64,000 nt of DNA from Xanthobacter autotrophicus Py2 (GCA_000017645.1 CP000781.1:3397501-3461500), one strand, 5' to 3'; shown: positions 27,449-36,855, numbered from the stretch's first letter. Program-made: numbers and translations. Notes: generated from the letters alone by a model not told the origin.

Positions 27449-28999
27449 ATGTCCCTCCTCGCCCGTACCTCCATCGTCTCGGCGGCGACGCTGTCCTCCC
27501 GCGTCCTCGGCTTTGTGCGGGATGCGGCCACCGCCGCGGTGCTCGGCACCGGGGCCAGCGCCGATGCGCTGGTGGCCGCCCTCGCCTTGCCGCTGCTGGC
27601 CCGGCGGCTTTTGTCGGAAGGCGCATTCAACCTCGCCTTCATCCCGGCCCTGGCCCAAGCCGAGGGCGAGGGCGAAGGCGCCCCCCGTCGACTCGCGCGG
27701 GCGACGCTGGCGCTGCTGTTCGGCACACTGCTCGCGTTCGCGCTCCTTGCCGCGTTGTTCATGCCGCTGGTCATCCGCCTGATGGCCCCGGGCTTCGAGC
27801 CGGGCGGCCCGCGCGCCGACGTGGCGGTGCTGTGCGGGCGGGTGGCGGTGCTTTATCTGCCGTTCGCCGGGCTTGCCGCCATCTATGGAGGCGTCGCCAA
27901 CGGCGCCTATCGGGTGCTGTTACCGGCGCTGGCCCCGGTGGCCGCCAACCTCACCGTGCTCGCCGTCATCGCGGTGCTGCTCCTGCGCGGGCTGATGGAG
28001 AGCGACACCGCCGCCTTGGCCATCGCCGCCGCCACCGTGGCTGCGGGCATCTCCCAGCTCTGCCTCATGATGGCGGCCGCGCGCGGCTGTCCGGCGGCGC
28101 CTGGGCCATTGCCGGGGGCCTCAGCCGGCGGATGGTCGTGGCGCAAGGCGCTGGGAGTCGTGCGCGCCGCAGCTCCTGCGCTGCTGTTCGCGGGCCTGAG
28201 CCAGTTCCGCCTCATCATCATCGCCGCCGCCGTCTCGGCGAGCCCCGGCGCCGTGGCGGCGCTGAACTACGCCCAGCGCCTCATGGACCTGCCCCTCGGC
28301 CTCGTGGGCGCTAGCGCCGGGGCCGTGCTGGTGCCGGCGCTGCTGCGCAAGAGCGCGCTCTCGGGCGCGGCGAGCGACGCCCCGGAGGCTTCCGGCCGCG
28401 CCATGCTGGCGGCCCTCGCCTTCGCCCTGCCGGCGGCCACCGGGCTGGCCGTGCTGGCGGAGCCCATCGTTGTCACCCTGTTTCAGCGCGGCAGCTTCGA
28501 TGGCGAGGATGCCCGCCTCACCGGCGCGCTGCTGGCCGTGCTTGCCGTGTCGCTGCCCGCACAGGGGCTGGAGCGTATCCTGTCCGCCACGGCCTCCACC
28601 TGCGGCCGGGTGAAGACGGCGGAGCGCGTCGCCCTCGGCTCTCTCGCGGTCTGCCTGCTCGCGGCCTTCGGCCTGGGGCTGGTCGCAGGTCCACGGGCGG
28701 CGGTGGCGGCGGCGGCGCTGTCGGCTTTCGTCTCCGTCCTGGTGCTAGGCGGGCTGCTGGTGCGCGCGGGGGCGCTCGCCTTCTCCCGCGCGGTGCTGCT
28801 CTCCGCCCTGGGGCTTGTGGCGGCGAGCCTGCTCATGGGCGGCTGCGTCGCCGTGCTCGCGGCGCTGTGGCCGGTGCCGGAGGGCCAGATGGCGGCGGCC
28901 GTGCGGCTGGCCGGTCTGGTGGGCAGCGGCGGCGTGGTCTATGGCGCCGCCGCCTTTCTGCTCAAGGCGCTGCTGCCGAGGCTGGTGCCGCAGCCCTGA
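27449..28999 (+). CDS. murJ: MurJ, lipid II flippase
   Basis: 516 aa with about 14 hydrophobic helices. The N-terminus TSIVSAATLSSRVLGFVRDAATAAVLG is the MurJ/MviN signature, with conserved Arg residues in the central cavity, and FNLAFIPALAQAEGEG is the next conserved segment. It flips lipid-linked peptidoglycan precursor across the inner membrane. The start MSLLARTS at 27449 is preferred to 27407, which lies too close to the ftsH terminator and adds a non-conserved tail. The nearest gene downstream is trpS, 233 bp away. Confidence 0.94.
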   Translation: MSLLARTSIVSAATLSSRVLGFVRDAATAAVLGTGASADALVAALALPLLARRLLSEGAFNLAFIPALAQAEGEGEGAPRRLARATLALLFGTLLAFALLAALFMPLVIRLMAPGFEPGGPRADVAVLCGRVAVLYLPFAGLAAIYGGVANGAYRVLLPALAPVAANLTVLAVIAVLLLRGLMESDTAALAIAAATVAAGISQLCLMMAAARGCPAAPGPLPGASAGGWSWRKALGVVRAAAPALLFAGLSQFRLIIIAAAVSASPGAVAALNYAQRLMDLPLGLVGASAGAVLVPALLRKSALSGAASDAPEASGRAMLAALAFALPAATGLAVLAEPIVVTLFQRGSFDGEDARLTGALLAVLAVSLPAQGLERILSATASTCGRVKTAERVALGSLAVCLLAAFGLGLVAGPRAAVAAAALSAFVSVLVLGGLLVRAGALAFSRAVLLSALGLVAASLLMGGCVAVLAALWPVPEGQMAAAVRLAGLVGSGGVVYGAAAFLLKALLPRLVPQP

Positions 29000-29232
29000 G
29001 GCGCCAGCTCCCGCCCCGACTCTGCGCCCCTTGCGCGGCGGGGCACCAGGTGGCATGACGCGGCCCATCGTCTCCCCGCACATGGCCGCGCTTTCGGCCG
29101 CCGGGGTTCATCCATGCGGGTCGGGAAGGCCAAGGCTGCGTCGGGCGAAAGCCCTCGCCGCGCCAAGGTCCCCGCGGTGCCTTGCCCCCGCAAGGCTTTT
29201 ACGAGCGGTGCGCCGCTCTTTTGGAGGTCGCC

Positions 29233-30270
29233 ATGGCGGCGGTCGCGGATCGCGTGTTTTCCGGTGTGCAGCCCACGGGCAACCTGCACCTCGGCAATTA
29301 TCTCGGCGCCATTAAGCGCTTCGTGGCGCTGCAGGAGAGCCACGAGTGCATCTATTGCGTGGTGGACCTCCACGCCATCACCGTGTGGCAGGACCCGGTG
29401 GAGCTGAAGCGCCACATCCGCGAGGTTACCGCCGCCTTCATCGCCTGCGGCATCGACCCCAAGGCGCACATCGTGTTCAACCAGAGTCAGGTGTCGGGCC
29501 ACGCGGAATTGGCCTGGATCTTCAATTGCGTCGCCCGCATGGGCTGGCTCAACCGTATGACCCAGTTCAAGGAGAAGGCCGGCAAGGACCGCGAGAACGT
29601 CTCGGTGGGCCTGTTCGCCTATCCCGACCTGATGGCGGCCGACATCCTGCTCTATCGCGCCACCCACGTGCCGGTGGGCGAGGACCAGAAGCAGCACCTG
29701 GAGCTGACGCGCGACATCGCGCAGAAGTTCAACACGGATTTTGGCCCCTCTATCGCCGCGCACGGCCACGCGGACGGCTACTTCCCCCTCACCGAGCCGC
29801 TGATCGCCGGGCCCGCCACCCGGGTGATGAGCCTGCGCGACGGCGCCAAGAAGATGTCCAAGTCGGACCCCTCCGACTTCTCCCGCATCAACCTGACCGA
29901 TGACCGCGACACCATCGCCGGCAAGGTGCGCAAGGCGAAGACCGATCCCGAGCCCCTGCCCACCGAGGAAGAGGGCCTCAAGGGCCGTCCCGAGGCGGAC
30001 AATCTGGTCGGCATCTTCGCCGCGCTCTCCGACCGCACCAAGGCCGATGTGCTGAAGGACTACGGCACCGCCCAGTTCTCTGCCTTCAAGGCGGCGCTGG
30101 TGGATCTGGCGGTGGAGAAGCTCGGCCCCATCGGCGCCGAGATGCAGCGCCTGATGGCGGAGCCCGCCGCGATCGACGCCATCCTCATCGACGGCGCGGA
30201 TCGTGCCCGCGTCATCGCCGACCAGACCATCGCCGAGGTGAAGGACATCGTTGGCCTGGTGCGCGGCTGA
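29233..30270 (+). CDS. trpS: Tryptophanyl-tRNA synthetase
   Basis: 345 aa class I synthetase. The HIGH-type motif is in [20 protein letters not shown] (about residues 7-26), and the KMSKS motif is exact in [12 protein letters not shown] (about residues 206-217). It charges tRNA(Trp) in the cytoplasm. GGAGG lies 6 bp before the ATG at 29233. The region 29000-29232 upstream has no gene that I can support. Confidence 0.97.
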   Translation: MAAVADRVFSGVQPTGNLHLGNYLGAIKRFVALQESHECIYCVVDLHAITVWQDPVELKRHIREVTAAFIACGIDPKAHIVFNQSQVSGHAELAWIFNCVARMGWLNRMTQFKEKAGKDRENVSVGLFAYPDLMAADILLYRATHVPVGEDQKQHLELTRDIAQKFNTDFGPSIAAHGHADGYFPLTEPLIAGPATRVMSLRDGAKKMSKSDPSDFSRINLTDDRDTIAGKVRKAKTDPEPLPTEEEGLKGRPEADNLVGIFAALSDRTKADVLKDYGTAQFSAFKAALVDLAVEKLGPIGAEMQRLMAEPAAIDAILIDGADRARVIADQTIAEVKDIVGLVRG

Positions 30271-30354
30271 GCCGGGGCGGCGCACCGCCGCCTTGCTCCC
30301 TCCGCGCCTCCCGCCTAATGCTGGGGGCGAAACGGCGTCTGCCGAGGAGGCCCC

Positions 30355-31098
30355 ATGTCGCAGATGAACGCCACCGTCGATCCGGCCGAGGTCGCCCGCT
30401 TCGATGCCTTGGGCGCGCAGTGGTGGGACGAGAAGGGCAAGATGGCGCCGCTCCACGCCATGAACCCGGCGCGGCTTGCTTTCCTGCGCGACGCGCTGGT
30501 GCGCCATTTCAGCCGTGATGCGCGTGCCCTGCGGCCCCTGAAGGGCCTTTCCATCCTCGACATCGGCTGCGGCGGCGGCCTGCTCAGCGAGCCGCTGGCG
30601 CGCATGGGCGGGCAGGTGCGCGGCATCGATCCCGCCCCGGGCAATGTGGAGATCGCCCGTGCGCATGCGGCGGCCTCCGGCCTTGCCGTCGACTATGAGG
30701 CGGTCACCGCCGAGGAATTGGCGTCCCGCGGCGACCGCTTCGACGTGGTGGTGGCGCTGGAGGTGGTGGAGCACGTGGCGGACGTGGGCCTGTTCGTGCG
30801 CACCGCCGGGCAATTGGTGACGGACGGCGGCGTGCTGGTGCTCTCCACCCTCAACCGCACCGCCAAGAGCTTCGCCCTCGCCATCGTTGGGGCCGAATAT
30901 GTGCTGCGCTGGCTGCCGCCGGGCACCCATCGCTGGGAGAAGTTCATCACTCCCGAGGAGCTGGAGGCGACCCTCGCCGCCGCCGGCTTCGCCGCGCAGG
31001 AGAAGGTGGGCCTCGCCTACGAGCCGCTCAGCGGGGATTTCCACCTGACCGAGGATCTTTCGGTGAACTATTTCATGGTGGCGGAGCGGGTCGGCTAG
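30355..31098 (+). CDS. ubiG: UbiG, ubiquinone-biosynthesis O-methyltransferase
   Basis: 247 aa. SAM-binding motif LSILDIGCGGGLLSEPLARMGG (about residues 63-84), and the family signature EVVEHVADVGLFV. The start ARFDALGAQWWDEKGKMAPLHAMNPARL is diagnostic for UbiG. It carries out both O-methylation steps of ubiquinone synthesis. An AGGAGG precedes the ATG. It converges on the DUF1178 gene. A short 7-bp dyad (31116-31138) at the junction has no T run. Confidence 0.95.
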   Translation: MSQMNATVDPAEVARFDALGAQWWDEKGKMAPLHAMNPARLAFLRDALVRHFSRDARALRPLKGLSILDIGCGGGLLSEPLARMGGQVRGIDPAPGNVEIARAHAAASGLAVDYEAVTAEELASRGDRFDVVVALEVVEHVADVGLFVRTAGQLVTDGGVLVLSTLNRTAKSFALAIVGAEYVLRWLPPGTHRWEKFITPEELEATLAAAGFAAQEKVGLAYEPLSGDFHLTEDLSVNYFMVAERVG

Positions 31099-31125
31099 GC
31101 CGGATTTTCGGAACGAGACCGCGCC

Positions 31126-31623
31126 TCAGTTGCGGTCTTCCGGCAGCACGGGCAGGGGCAGCACCTCCACGTCGTCCTCGCGCAGGGCCTTGACCTCTTC
31201 CACCGTCGCCTCGCCATAGATGGAGCGGTGCTCGATCTCGCCGTCGTGCATCTTGCGGGCGAGGTCGGCGAACTCGTCGCCCACATAATCGGATGTCTTC
31301 ACGATGTGCTCGCGCAACTCGCGGATGAGGGCGCGCAGCTCGCCGTCGGGCTGGCTCAGCACCGGCACCGGAACGTCCGCCGGCGCAGGGGCGGGAGAGG
31401 CGGCCGGGGCGCCAGCCGCAGGCGGGGCGTCTTCCGCCACGGGGGCTGGGGCGCGGTCGGTGCGGGCGACGGAGGGCGCCATCACCGCCTTCTGCACCTC
31501 GGGCGAGCCGCAGGTGGGGCAGCTGACCAGCCCGCGCGCCTGCTGGGCATCAAAGCTCGCCGAGGAGGGAAACCAGCTCTCGAACTGGTGGCCCGACGCG
31601 CAATTGAGGGTGTAGCGGATCAT
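31126..31623 (-). CDS. DUF1178-family zinc-ribbon protein
   Basis: 165 aa. The N-terminus MIRYTLNCASGHQFESWFPSSASFD and the CPTCGS pair (about residue 36) form a four-ligand zinc-ribbon-like module (C8-x3-H plus C-x-x-C), the DUF1178 hallmark. An Ala/Pro-rich linker and the conserved C-terminal part LREHIVKTSDYVGDEFADLARKMHDGE follow. Function is unknown. The gene overlaps the nitrilase-like gene by 4 bp (ATGA), as in most Rhizobiales, so it is translated with it. Confidence 0.9.
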   Translation of the reverse strand: MIRYTLNCASGHQFESWFPSSASFDAQQARGLVSCPTCGSPEVQKAVMAPSVARTDRAPAPVAEDAPPAAGAPAASPAPAPADVPVPVLSQPDGELRALIRELREHIVKTSDYVGDEFADLARKMHDGEIEHRSIYGEATVEEVKALREDDVEVLPLPVLPEDRN

Positions 31624-32507
31624 GACGAAGCCCGCACCACGCTGAGGTGGCCGATGGTCTGGCCCGGCTCGGCGATCTCGAACCGGCGGCCGTTGGAGAG
31701 GGAGGGGATGCGCGCGCGAGCGGCGGCGACTTCCTTCAGGTCGATCTCGGCGAGGATCACGCCGGGGTCGGCGCCGCCTTCGGCGATCACACGGCCCCAG
31801 GGGTCCACCACCAGCGAATGGCCGAAGGTCTCCCGGCCGTTCTCATGCTTGCCGCCCTGGGCGGCCGCCAGCACATAGGCGCCGTTCTCGATGGCCCGCG
31901 CCCGCAGCAGCACGTGCCAGTGCGCCTCCCCGGTGGGCCGGGTGAAGGCGGATGGCACGGTGAGCACTTGCGCTCCACCCTCGGCCAGGGCCCGGTAGAG
32001 GGAGGGGAAGCGCAGGTCGTAGCAGATGGTGAGGCCGAAGCGGAACGCGCCCACATTGGCCAGGATCGCCCGCTCGCCGGGGCGGTAGGCGGAGGATTCG
32101 CGATAGCTTTCGCCGTTGCCCAGATCCACGTCGAACATGTGGATCTTGTCGTAGCGGGCGATGATCTCGCCGTCGGGTCCGACCATGAAGGCGCGGTTGA
32201 CCGCCTTCTTGTCCGACACCTTCAGGGCCAGCGAGCCGATGTGGAGGAAGATGCCCAGCTCCTGCGCCAGCTGGCGCAGGGCTTTGAGGGTGGCGTCGTC
32301 CGCCTCCTCCCGCAGCTTCTCGAACAGGACGGCGCGGTCCAGCTCCATGAGGTTGGTGACCTCGGGCGTCTGCACATAGCGCGCCCCGTCCCGCGCGGCC
32401 TCGCGCACCAGGGCTACGGTGGCGTCGAGATTGGCTGCCGGATCCCGGCCGCTGCGCAACTGCACCAGTGCGATGCGGAGGGTGTCGGATGTGTCGGCCG
32501 AGGTCAT
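31620..32507 (-). CDS. Carbon-nitrogen hydrolase, Nit1/Nit2-like
   Basis: 295 aa. The catalytic Glu-Lys-Cys triad is visible: Glu in VQTPEVTNLM (about E49), Lys in ARYDKIHMFDVDLGNGE (about K118), and Cys in FGLTICYDLRFPSLYRA (about C156). These fit the Nit branch, and related proteins hydrolyse deaminated glutathione (amidase repair). The glutaredoxin gene next door agrees with a thiol context, but the substrate is inferred. The start MTSADTSD at 32507 is chosen on homology. Confidence 0.9.
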   Translation of the reverse strand: MTSADTSDTLRIALVQLRSGRDPAANLDATVALVREAARDGARYVQTPEVTNLMELDRAVLFEKLREEADDATLKALRQLAQELGIFLHIGSLALKVSDKKAVNRAFMVGPDGEIIARYDKIHMFDVDLGNGESYRESSAYRPGERAILANVGAFRFGLTICYDLRFPSLYRALAEGGAQVLTVPSAFTRPTGEAHWHVLLRARAIENGAYVLAAAQGGKHENGRETFGHSLVVDPWGRVIAEGGADPGVILAEIDLKEVAAARARIPSLSNGRRFEIAEPGQTIGHLSVVRASS

Positions 32508-32646
32508 GAGGCCCGCTCTTTCCTGGATGCTGAACCCGCCCTGATCCGTCATGCGCACGCCGCGCGCGCCCGATGCTGGCGTCTCCCCAGATAGATGGGG
32601 CCCTTTTCTAGTCTTGCACGGGTCAGCGCATCACGGAAAGAAAAGC

Positions 32647-32901
32647 TCAGGCGGCCAGCTGGTCCAGTCGGCCGGCGTCCTCAAGGGCGTAGAGGTCGTC
32701 GCAGCCGCCCACATGGGTCTCGCCAATGAAGATCTGAGGCACGCTGGTGCGCCCGCCGGCGCGGCGCGTCATTTCTTCCTGACCGTCCTTGTCGGTGGTC
32801 ACGTCGATCTCGGTGAAGGTCAAGCCTTTGCGGCGCAGCAATTCCTTGGCGGAATGGCAATAGGGGCACCAGCTCTTGGTATAGATCTCGATGGGTTTCA
32901 T
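32647..32901 (-). CDS. grxC: Glutaredoxin 3
   Basis: 84 aa. Dithiol active site CPYC at residues 12-15 (IEIYTKSWCPYCHSAKELL), the cis-proline loop TSVPQIFIG, and GGCDDLYALEDAGRLDQLL-type ending are all present. It reduces protein disulfides and glutathione mixed disulfides in the cytoplasm. It lies between comF and the nitrilase-like gene, the usual Rhizobiales order. Confidence 0.96.
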   Translation of the reverse strand: MKPIEIYTKSWCPYCHSAKELLRRKGLTFTEIDVTTDKDGQEEMTRRAGGRTSVPQIFIGETHVGGCDDLYALEDAGRLDQLAA

Positions 32902-32968
32902 GGTGTCACAAATGGGTTGCGGGACGGCGGGGCACCGTCACGAAAGCGTCGTACCATAGTTAGGGTTT

Positions 32969-33736
32969 TCAGGCGAAATCGACAACCCGCGCAAATGTCA
33001 GGGCATCCACCTGGATGGCCCCCGCCCGACGCAGGGCTTGTGCGCAGGCATCCAGCGTGGCGCCGGTGGTGAATACGTCATCCACCAGCAGCACGCGCCG
33101 GCCCTCAAGATGGGATGCTGCATTGCCGCATGCGGCGAAGGCGCCGGCCACGTTGGCGCGGCGTTCCGCCCGGCCCAGCGCCGTCTGCGAGGGGGTCGAG
33201 CGGCGCCGGGCGAGCAGGTCGGTGCGCTGGGGGATGGCGGTGGCCGCCGCCAGGTGCCGGCCGAGCAGCGCCGCCTGGTTGAAGCGGCGGCGCCACAGGC
33301 GGAACGGATGCAGCGGCACCGGCACGATGATGTCGGCGGAGGCGATCACATCCGCGCCAGCCTGGGCCATCAGCCGGGCCAGCGGTGCGGCGACATCCAG
33401 CCGGTCGGCATATTTCAGCTTGTGGACGAGGTCGCGGGCCACGTCGTTGAAGGTCACTGCGGCACGGGCGCGGTCGAAGGCCGGAGGATCGTCCAGCGCC
33501 TGCGCCGAGATTCGCGCGCCACCGGGATCGTGGGTGAAGGGCGCGCCGGTGCGCTCGCAGAACGGCCGGCTGATGAAGGCGAGCTTGCCCCAGCACGGGC
33601 CGCACAGGCCGCCCGCCATTCCGGTGATGCCGCCGCAGGCGATGCAGGTGGGCGGCAGGGCAAGCCCCAGCAGCCCCGAGCCGAAGGCCCGCAGCGCGCC
33701 GCGCGCCTGTGCGAACTTCAAGGACATGTCGGCCAT
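32969..33736 (-). CDS. ComF-family phosphoribosyltransferase-like protein
   Basis: 255 aa. An N-terminal double zinc-ribbon (CIACGGITG, LCGPCWGKL) is followed by the phosphoribosyltransferase fold, with RRFNQAALLGRHLA and the PRPP loop RVLLVDDVFTTGATL (about residues 214-228). ComF proteins take part in uptake and processing of single-stranded DNA in competent bacteria; in this group the role is unproven. The start at 33736 (MADMSLKF) is chosen; 33727 is possible. The nearest upstream gene is the copper ATPase, ending 54 bp away. Confidence 0.9.
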   Translation of the reverse strand: MADMSLKFAQARGALRAFGSGLLGLALPPTCIACGGITGMAGGLCGPCWGKLAFISRPFCERTGAPFTHDPGGARISAQALDDPPAFDRARAAVTFNDVARDLVHKLKYADRLDVAAPLARLMAQAGADVIASADIIVPVPLHPFRLWRRRFNQAALLGRHLAAATAIPQRTDLLARRRSTPSQTALGRAERRANVAGAFAACGNAASHLEGRRVLLVDDVFTTGATLDACAQALRRAGAIQVDALTFARVVDFA

Positions 33737-33790
33737 GTGCGATCCCGCGCCATGATCGGCGGGCACGGCGCGGGTGTAAAGGTGCGCCCC

Positions 33791-36397
33791 TCAGCGCGGG
33801 CGCCAGCCGCGTAGCAGCAGGGCATTGGTGATAACGCTTACCGAGGACAGCGCCATCGCCGCCGCCGCCACCATGGGCGAGAGCAGCAGCCCGAGGCTGG
33901 GATAGAGCACGCCCGCGGCGATGGGCACGCCCGCCGCATTGTAGAGGAAGGCGAACAGCAGGTTGCGGCGGATATTGGCCATGGTCGCCCGCGACAGGCC
34001 GCGCGCATGGGCGATGCCAGAGAGATCGCCCTTCAGCAGTGTGATGCCCGCGCTCTCCATGGCGATGTCGGTACCGGTGCCCATGGCGATACCCACGTCA
34101 GCCACTGCGAGGGCGGGGGCGTCGTTCACGCCGTCGCCGGCCATGGCCACCACATGGCCTTCGGAGCGCAGGCGCTGGACCACGTCGGCCTTGTGGTCGG
34201 GCAGCACTTCCGCCTCCACCTCGGTGATGCCGAGGCGCTTGGCCACGGCGAGCGCAGTGGTGCGGTTGTCGCCGGTGAGCATGACCACCCGCACCCCGTC
34301 GCGGGTGAGCGCCTGCAGGGCCGCCTCGGTGGTGTCCTTCACCGGATCGGCGATGGCGATGAGGCCGGCGGCCTTGCCGTCCACCGCGACGAACACGGCG
34401 GTGGCGCCCTCGCGGCGATAGGCTTCGGCGGCGGCGGTATGCTTGTCGGTGGGAATGCCATTCTCGCTCATGAAGGCGGCATGGCCCACCGCGATCCGGC
34501 GGCCGTCCACCGTGCCGGTGATGCCCTTGCCGGCGGGGCTGTCCACGCCGGACGGCTCGGACAGGGCGAGCGTGCGCGCCTTGGCCTCCTGCACCATGGC
34601 TGCGGCGAGGGGATGCTCGCTCGCCCGCTCGAGGCTCGCGGCGAGGCGCAGCAGCTCCACCTCGTCGATATTCCGCAGGGATTCGACCGCAACCACCCTG
34701 GGCTTGCCCACGGTGAGGGTGCCGGTCTTGTCCACCACCACCACGTCCACCTTCTCCATGCGCTCCAGCGCCTCGGCATTCTTCACCAGCACGCCGAGCT
34801 GGGCGCCGCGGCCCACGCCCACCATCACCGACATGGGGGTGGCAAGGCCGAGCGCGCAGGGGCAGGCGATGATGAGCACGGACACGGCCGCCATGAGCGC
34901 GAAGGTGAGGCGCGGCTCGGGGCCCACCATCATCCATACCGCGAAGGCGACCACCGCCGCCGCCAGCACCAGCGGGACGAACCAGCCCGACACCTGGTCG
35001 GCGAGGCGCTGTATTGGCGCGCGGGAGCGCTGGGCCTGCGCGACCATCTGCACGATCTGGGCGAGCAGGGTGTCGCGGCCCACCTTGTCGGCGCGCATGG
35101 TGAATGCGCCGGAGGAATTGAGCGTGCCGCCGATGACCTTCTCGCCGGTTTCCTTGCTCACCGGCAGGCTCTCGCCGGTGACGAGGCTTTCATCCAGCAC
35201 GGCGCGGCCTTCGGCGACCACGCCGTCCACCGGCACCTTCTCGCCGGGGCGCACGCGCAGCACGTCGCCGGGGGCGACGAGGCCGAGGTCGATGGTTTCA
35301 TCGGTGCCGTCTGCCTTCACGCGCAGGGCGGTCTTCGGCGCCAGCGACAGCAGCGCCTTGATGGCTCCGGAGGTGCGCTCGCGGGCGCGCAGCTCCAGCA
35401 CCTGGCCCAGCGCCACCAGAACGGTGATGACGGCGGCGGCCTCGAAGTAGACCGGCACGCCGCCTTCGTGGGCGTGGAAATCGTGGGGGAACAGGCCGGG
35501 GGCGAAGGTGCCCACCAACGAATAGAGATAGGCCACCCCGGTGCCCAGGGCGATGAGGGTGAACATGTTGAAATGGCGCGACTTAAGCGAGAGCCAGCCG
35601 CGCTCGAAGAAGGGCTTGCCCACCCAGAGCACCACCGGGGTCGCCAGCAGGAACTGCACATAGTTTGAGGTCTGCTGCGGCAGCAGGTGCAGGCCGAGCA
35701 GGTGCTGGCCCATCTCCAGCACGAACACGGGCAGCGTCAGCGCGAGGCCGATCCAGAACCGCCGCGTCATGTCGGCGAGTTCCGCGTTCGGCCCCTCGTC
35801 GAGGGTGACGATCTCCGGCTCCAGCGCCATGCCGCAGATGGGGCAGATGCCGGGGCCGATCTGGCGGATCTCCGGATCCATGGGGCAGGTGTAGATGGTG
35901 CCTTCCGGTATCTTCTCCGGCGGCGGGGGAGGGGCGGAGCCGCCTTCCACATAGCGGCCGGGGTCGGCCTTGAACTTGGTCTCGCAGGACGACGAGCAGA
36001 AGAAATAGGGCTTCTTGTCGTGGCGCGCCGAATATTTGGCGCGGCCGGGCTCCACGGTCATGCCGCAGACCGGATCCTTCACCGGGGCGAGGTACTTCTC
36101 CGGCTCGGTCTCGAACTTGGTCTTGCAGCCGTTGCAGCAGAAGAAATACGTCTGGTCCTTGTAGACGGACGTGGGCTTTGCGGCCTCCGGGTCGGTCTTC
36201 ACGTCCATGCCGCAGACGGGATCCTTCACCGTCTCCGGCAAAGCGGCCTTGGGGGCGGAGCCGGGCGGGGCGTTGAGGTCCAGGGGCGGAGGCGCCTTGC
36301 CGCCGCAGCAGTCGTGGCCGCCGTCCGCGGGGTGGGCATGATCGTGTGCCGAGTTATCTTGTGCCGAGTGGTCTCGTGCCGAGTGGTCTTGGGCCAT
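33791..36397 (-). CDS. Copper-type P1B ATPase with His-rich start, two YHS domains and a heavy-metal-binding domain
   Basis: 868 aa. Order: a His/Asp-rich start made of a repeated DHSAxDHSA unit, a GHDCCGG cysteine pair, YHS domain 1 (VKDPVCGMDV ... FFCCNGCKTKFE), YHS domain 2 (VKDPVCGMTV ... FFCSSSCETKFK), a heavy-metal-binding domain (YTCPMDPEIR ... ICPICGMALEP), then eight predicted helices with the CPC metal site (IIACPCALGLATP). Phosphorylation site DKTGTLT and hinge GDGVNDAPAL are intact. No classic HMA ferredoxin-like domain (GMTCxxC) is present. It should export Cu(I) or Ag(I). Divergent CsoR and paired operators support copper control. The start at 36397 is chosen. Confidence 0.93.
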   Translation of the reverse strand: MAQDHSARDHSAQDNSAHDHAHPADGGHDCCGGKAPPPLDLNAPPGSAPKAALPETVKDPVCGMDVKTDPEAAKPTSVYKDQTYFFCCNGCKTKFETEPEKYLAPVKDPVCGMTVEPGRAKYSARHDKKPYFFCSSSCETKFKADPGRYVEGGSAPPPPPEKIPEGTIYTCPMDPEIRQIGPGICPICGMALEPEIVTLDEGPNAELADMTRRFWIGLALTLPVFVLEMGQHLLGLHLLPQQTSNYVQFLLATPVVLWVGKPFFERGWLSLKSRHFNMFTLIALGTGVAYLYSLVGTFAPGLFPHDFHAHEGGVPVYFEAAAVITVLVALGQVLELRARERTSGAIKALLSLAPKTALRVKADGTDETIDLGLVAPGDVLRVRPGEKVPVDGVVAEGRAVLDESLVTGESLPVSKETGEKVIGGTLNSSGAFTMRADKVGRDTLLAQIVQMVAQAQRSRAPIQRLADQVSGWFVPLVLAAAVVAFAVWMMVGPEPRLTFALMAAVSVLIIACPCALGLATPMSVMVGVGRGAQLGVLVKNAEALERMEKVDVVVVDKTGTLTVGKPRVVAVESLRNIDEVELLRLAASLERASEHPLAAAMVQEAKARTLALSEPSGVDSPAGKGITGTVDGRRIAVGHAAFMSENGIPTDKHTAAAEAYRREGATAVFVAVDGKAAGLIAIADPVKDTTEAALQALTRDGVRVVMLTGDNRTTALAVAKRLGITEVEAEVLPDHKADVVQRLRSEGHVVAMAGDGVNDAPALAVADVGIAMGTGTDIAMESAGITLLKGDLSGIAHARGLSRATMANIRRNLLFAFLYNAAGVPIAAGVLYPSLGLLLSPMVAAAAMALSSVSVITNALLLRGWRPR

Positions 36398-36486
36398 GGG
36401 GCGGCGGCTCCGGAAGTGTCGGGGCCAGATGAAGGCCATTTCCGCGTGGCGGCCTTGCGCTGGCTCATATTCAGGGCGTTGATTGA

Positions 36487-36499
36487 ACCCCCTGGGGGT
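36487..36499. promoter_or_regulatory. CsoR-type operator 1
   Basis: ACCCCCTGGGGGT, a perfect odd dyad in the copA/csoR divergent region. G/C runs bounded by TA-rich flanks (GGGGGTATC) are typical for CsoR/RcnR-family sites. It is nearer to the ATPase gene. Confidence 0.72.
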
Positions 36500-36516
36500 A
36501 TCTCGCCTTGTTAAAT

Positions 36517-36533
36517 ATACCCTGAGGGGGTAT
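36517..36533. promoter_or_regulatory. CsoR-type operator 2
   Basis: ATACCCTGAGGGGGTAT with 6-bp arms ATACCC/GGGTAT. It lies 11 bp before the csoR ATG and shares GGGGGTAT with operator 1. It would fit in the spacer between a possible -35 TTGTTA (36508-36513) and -10 TATATG (36531-36536). Confidence 0.75.
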
Positions 36534-36543
36534 ATGACAAGCC

Positions 36544-36819
36544 ATGCGCAGCCCGACGAAAGAAGAAGTCCTCAAGCGCCTGAGCCGGATCGAAGGCCAG
36601 GTGCGCGGCCTCTCCCGCATGGTGGAGGAGGACCGCTACTGTATCGACCTGATCACGCAGGTGTCCGCCGTCCGCGCCGCCCTGAAGCGGGTGGAGGAGG
36701 AGGTGCTGCGGGACCATGTGGCCCATTGCGTGGAGCACGCCATCCGCTCCGGCGATGCGGAGGACCAGCGGCAGAAGGTCAAGGAACTGATGGACGTGAT
36801 CGTCCGCGCCGAGCGGTGA
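36544..36819 (+). CDS. csoR: CsoR-type copper-sensing repressor
   Basis: 91 aa, all-helical. RLSRIEGQVRGLSRMVEEDRYCIDLITQVSAVRAAL is the DUF156/CsoR signature. The Cu(I) ligands appear as Cys in RYCID (C33), then His and Cys in DHVAHCVEHAI (H58 or H61, and C62), matching the C-H-C set of CsoR rather than the nickel pattern of RcnR. Metal binding releases the DNA. It is divergent from the P-type ATPase with two operators between. There is little room for an SD if the promoter noted at the operator is correct, so the message may be leaderless. Confidence 0.92.
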   Translation: MRSPTKEEVLKRLSRIEGQVRGLSRMVEEDRYCIDLITQVSAVRAALKRVEEEVLRDHVAHCVEHAIRSGDAEDQRQKVKELMDVIVRAER

Positions 36820-36822
36820 TGC

Positions 36823-36855
36823 CAAAAGCCCGCGAGCTTGGCTCATGGGCTTTTG
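36823..36855 (+). terminator. Terminator after csoR
   Basis: CAAAAGCCC (36823-36831) pairs with GGGCTTTTG (36847-36855), with an inner GAGC/GCTC helix and a TTG loop. The A and T runs on the two arms allow action in either direction. Confidence 0.82.
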
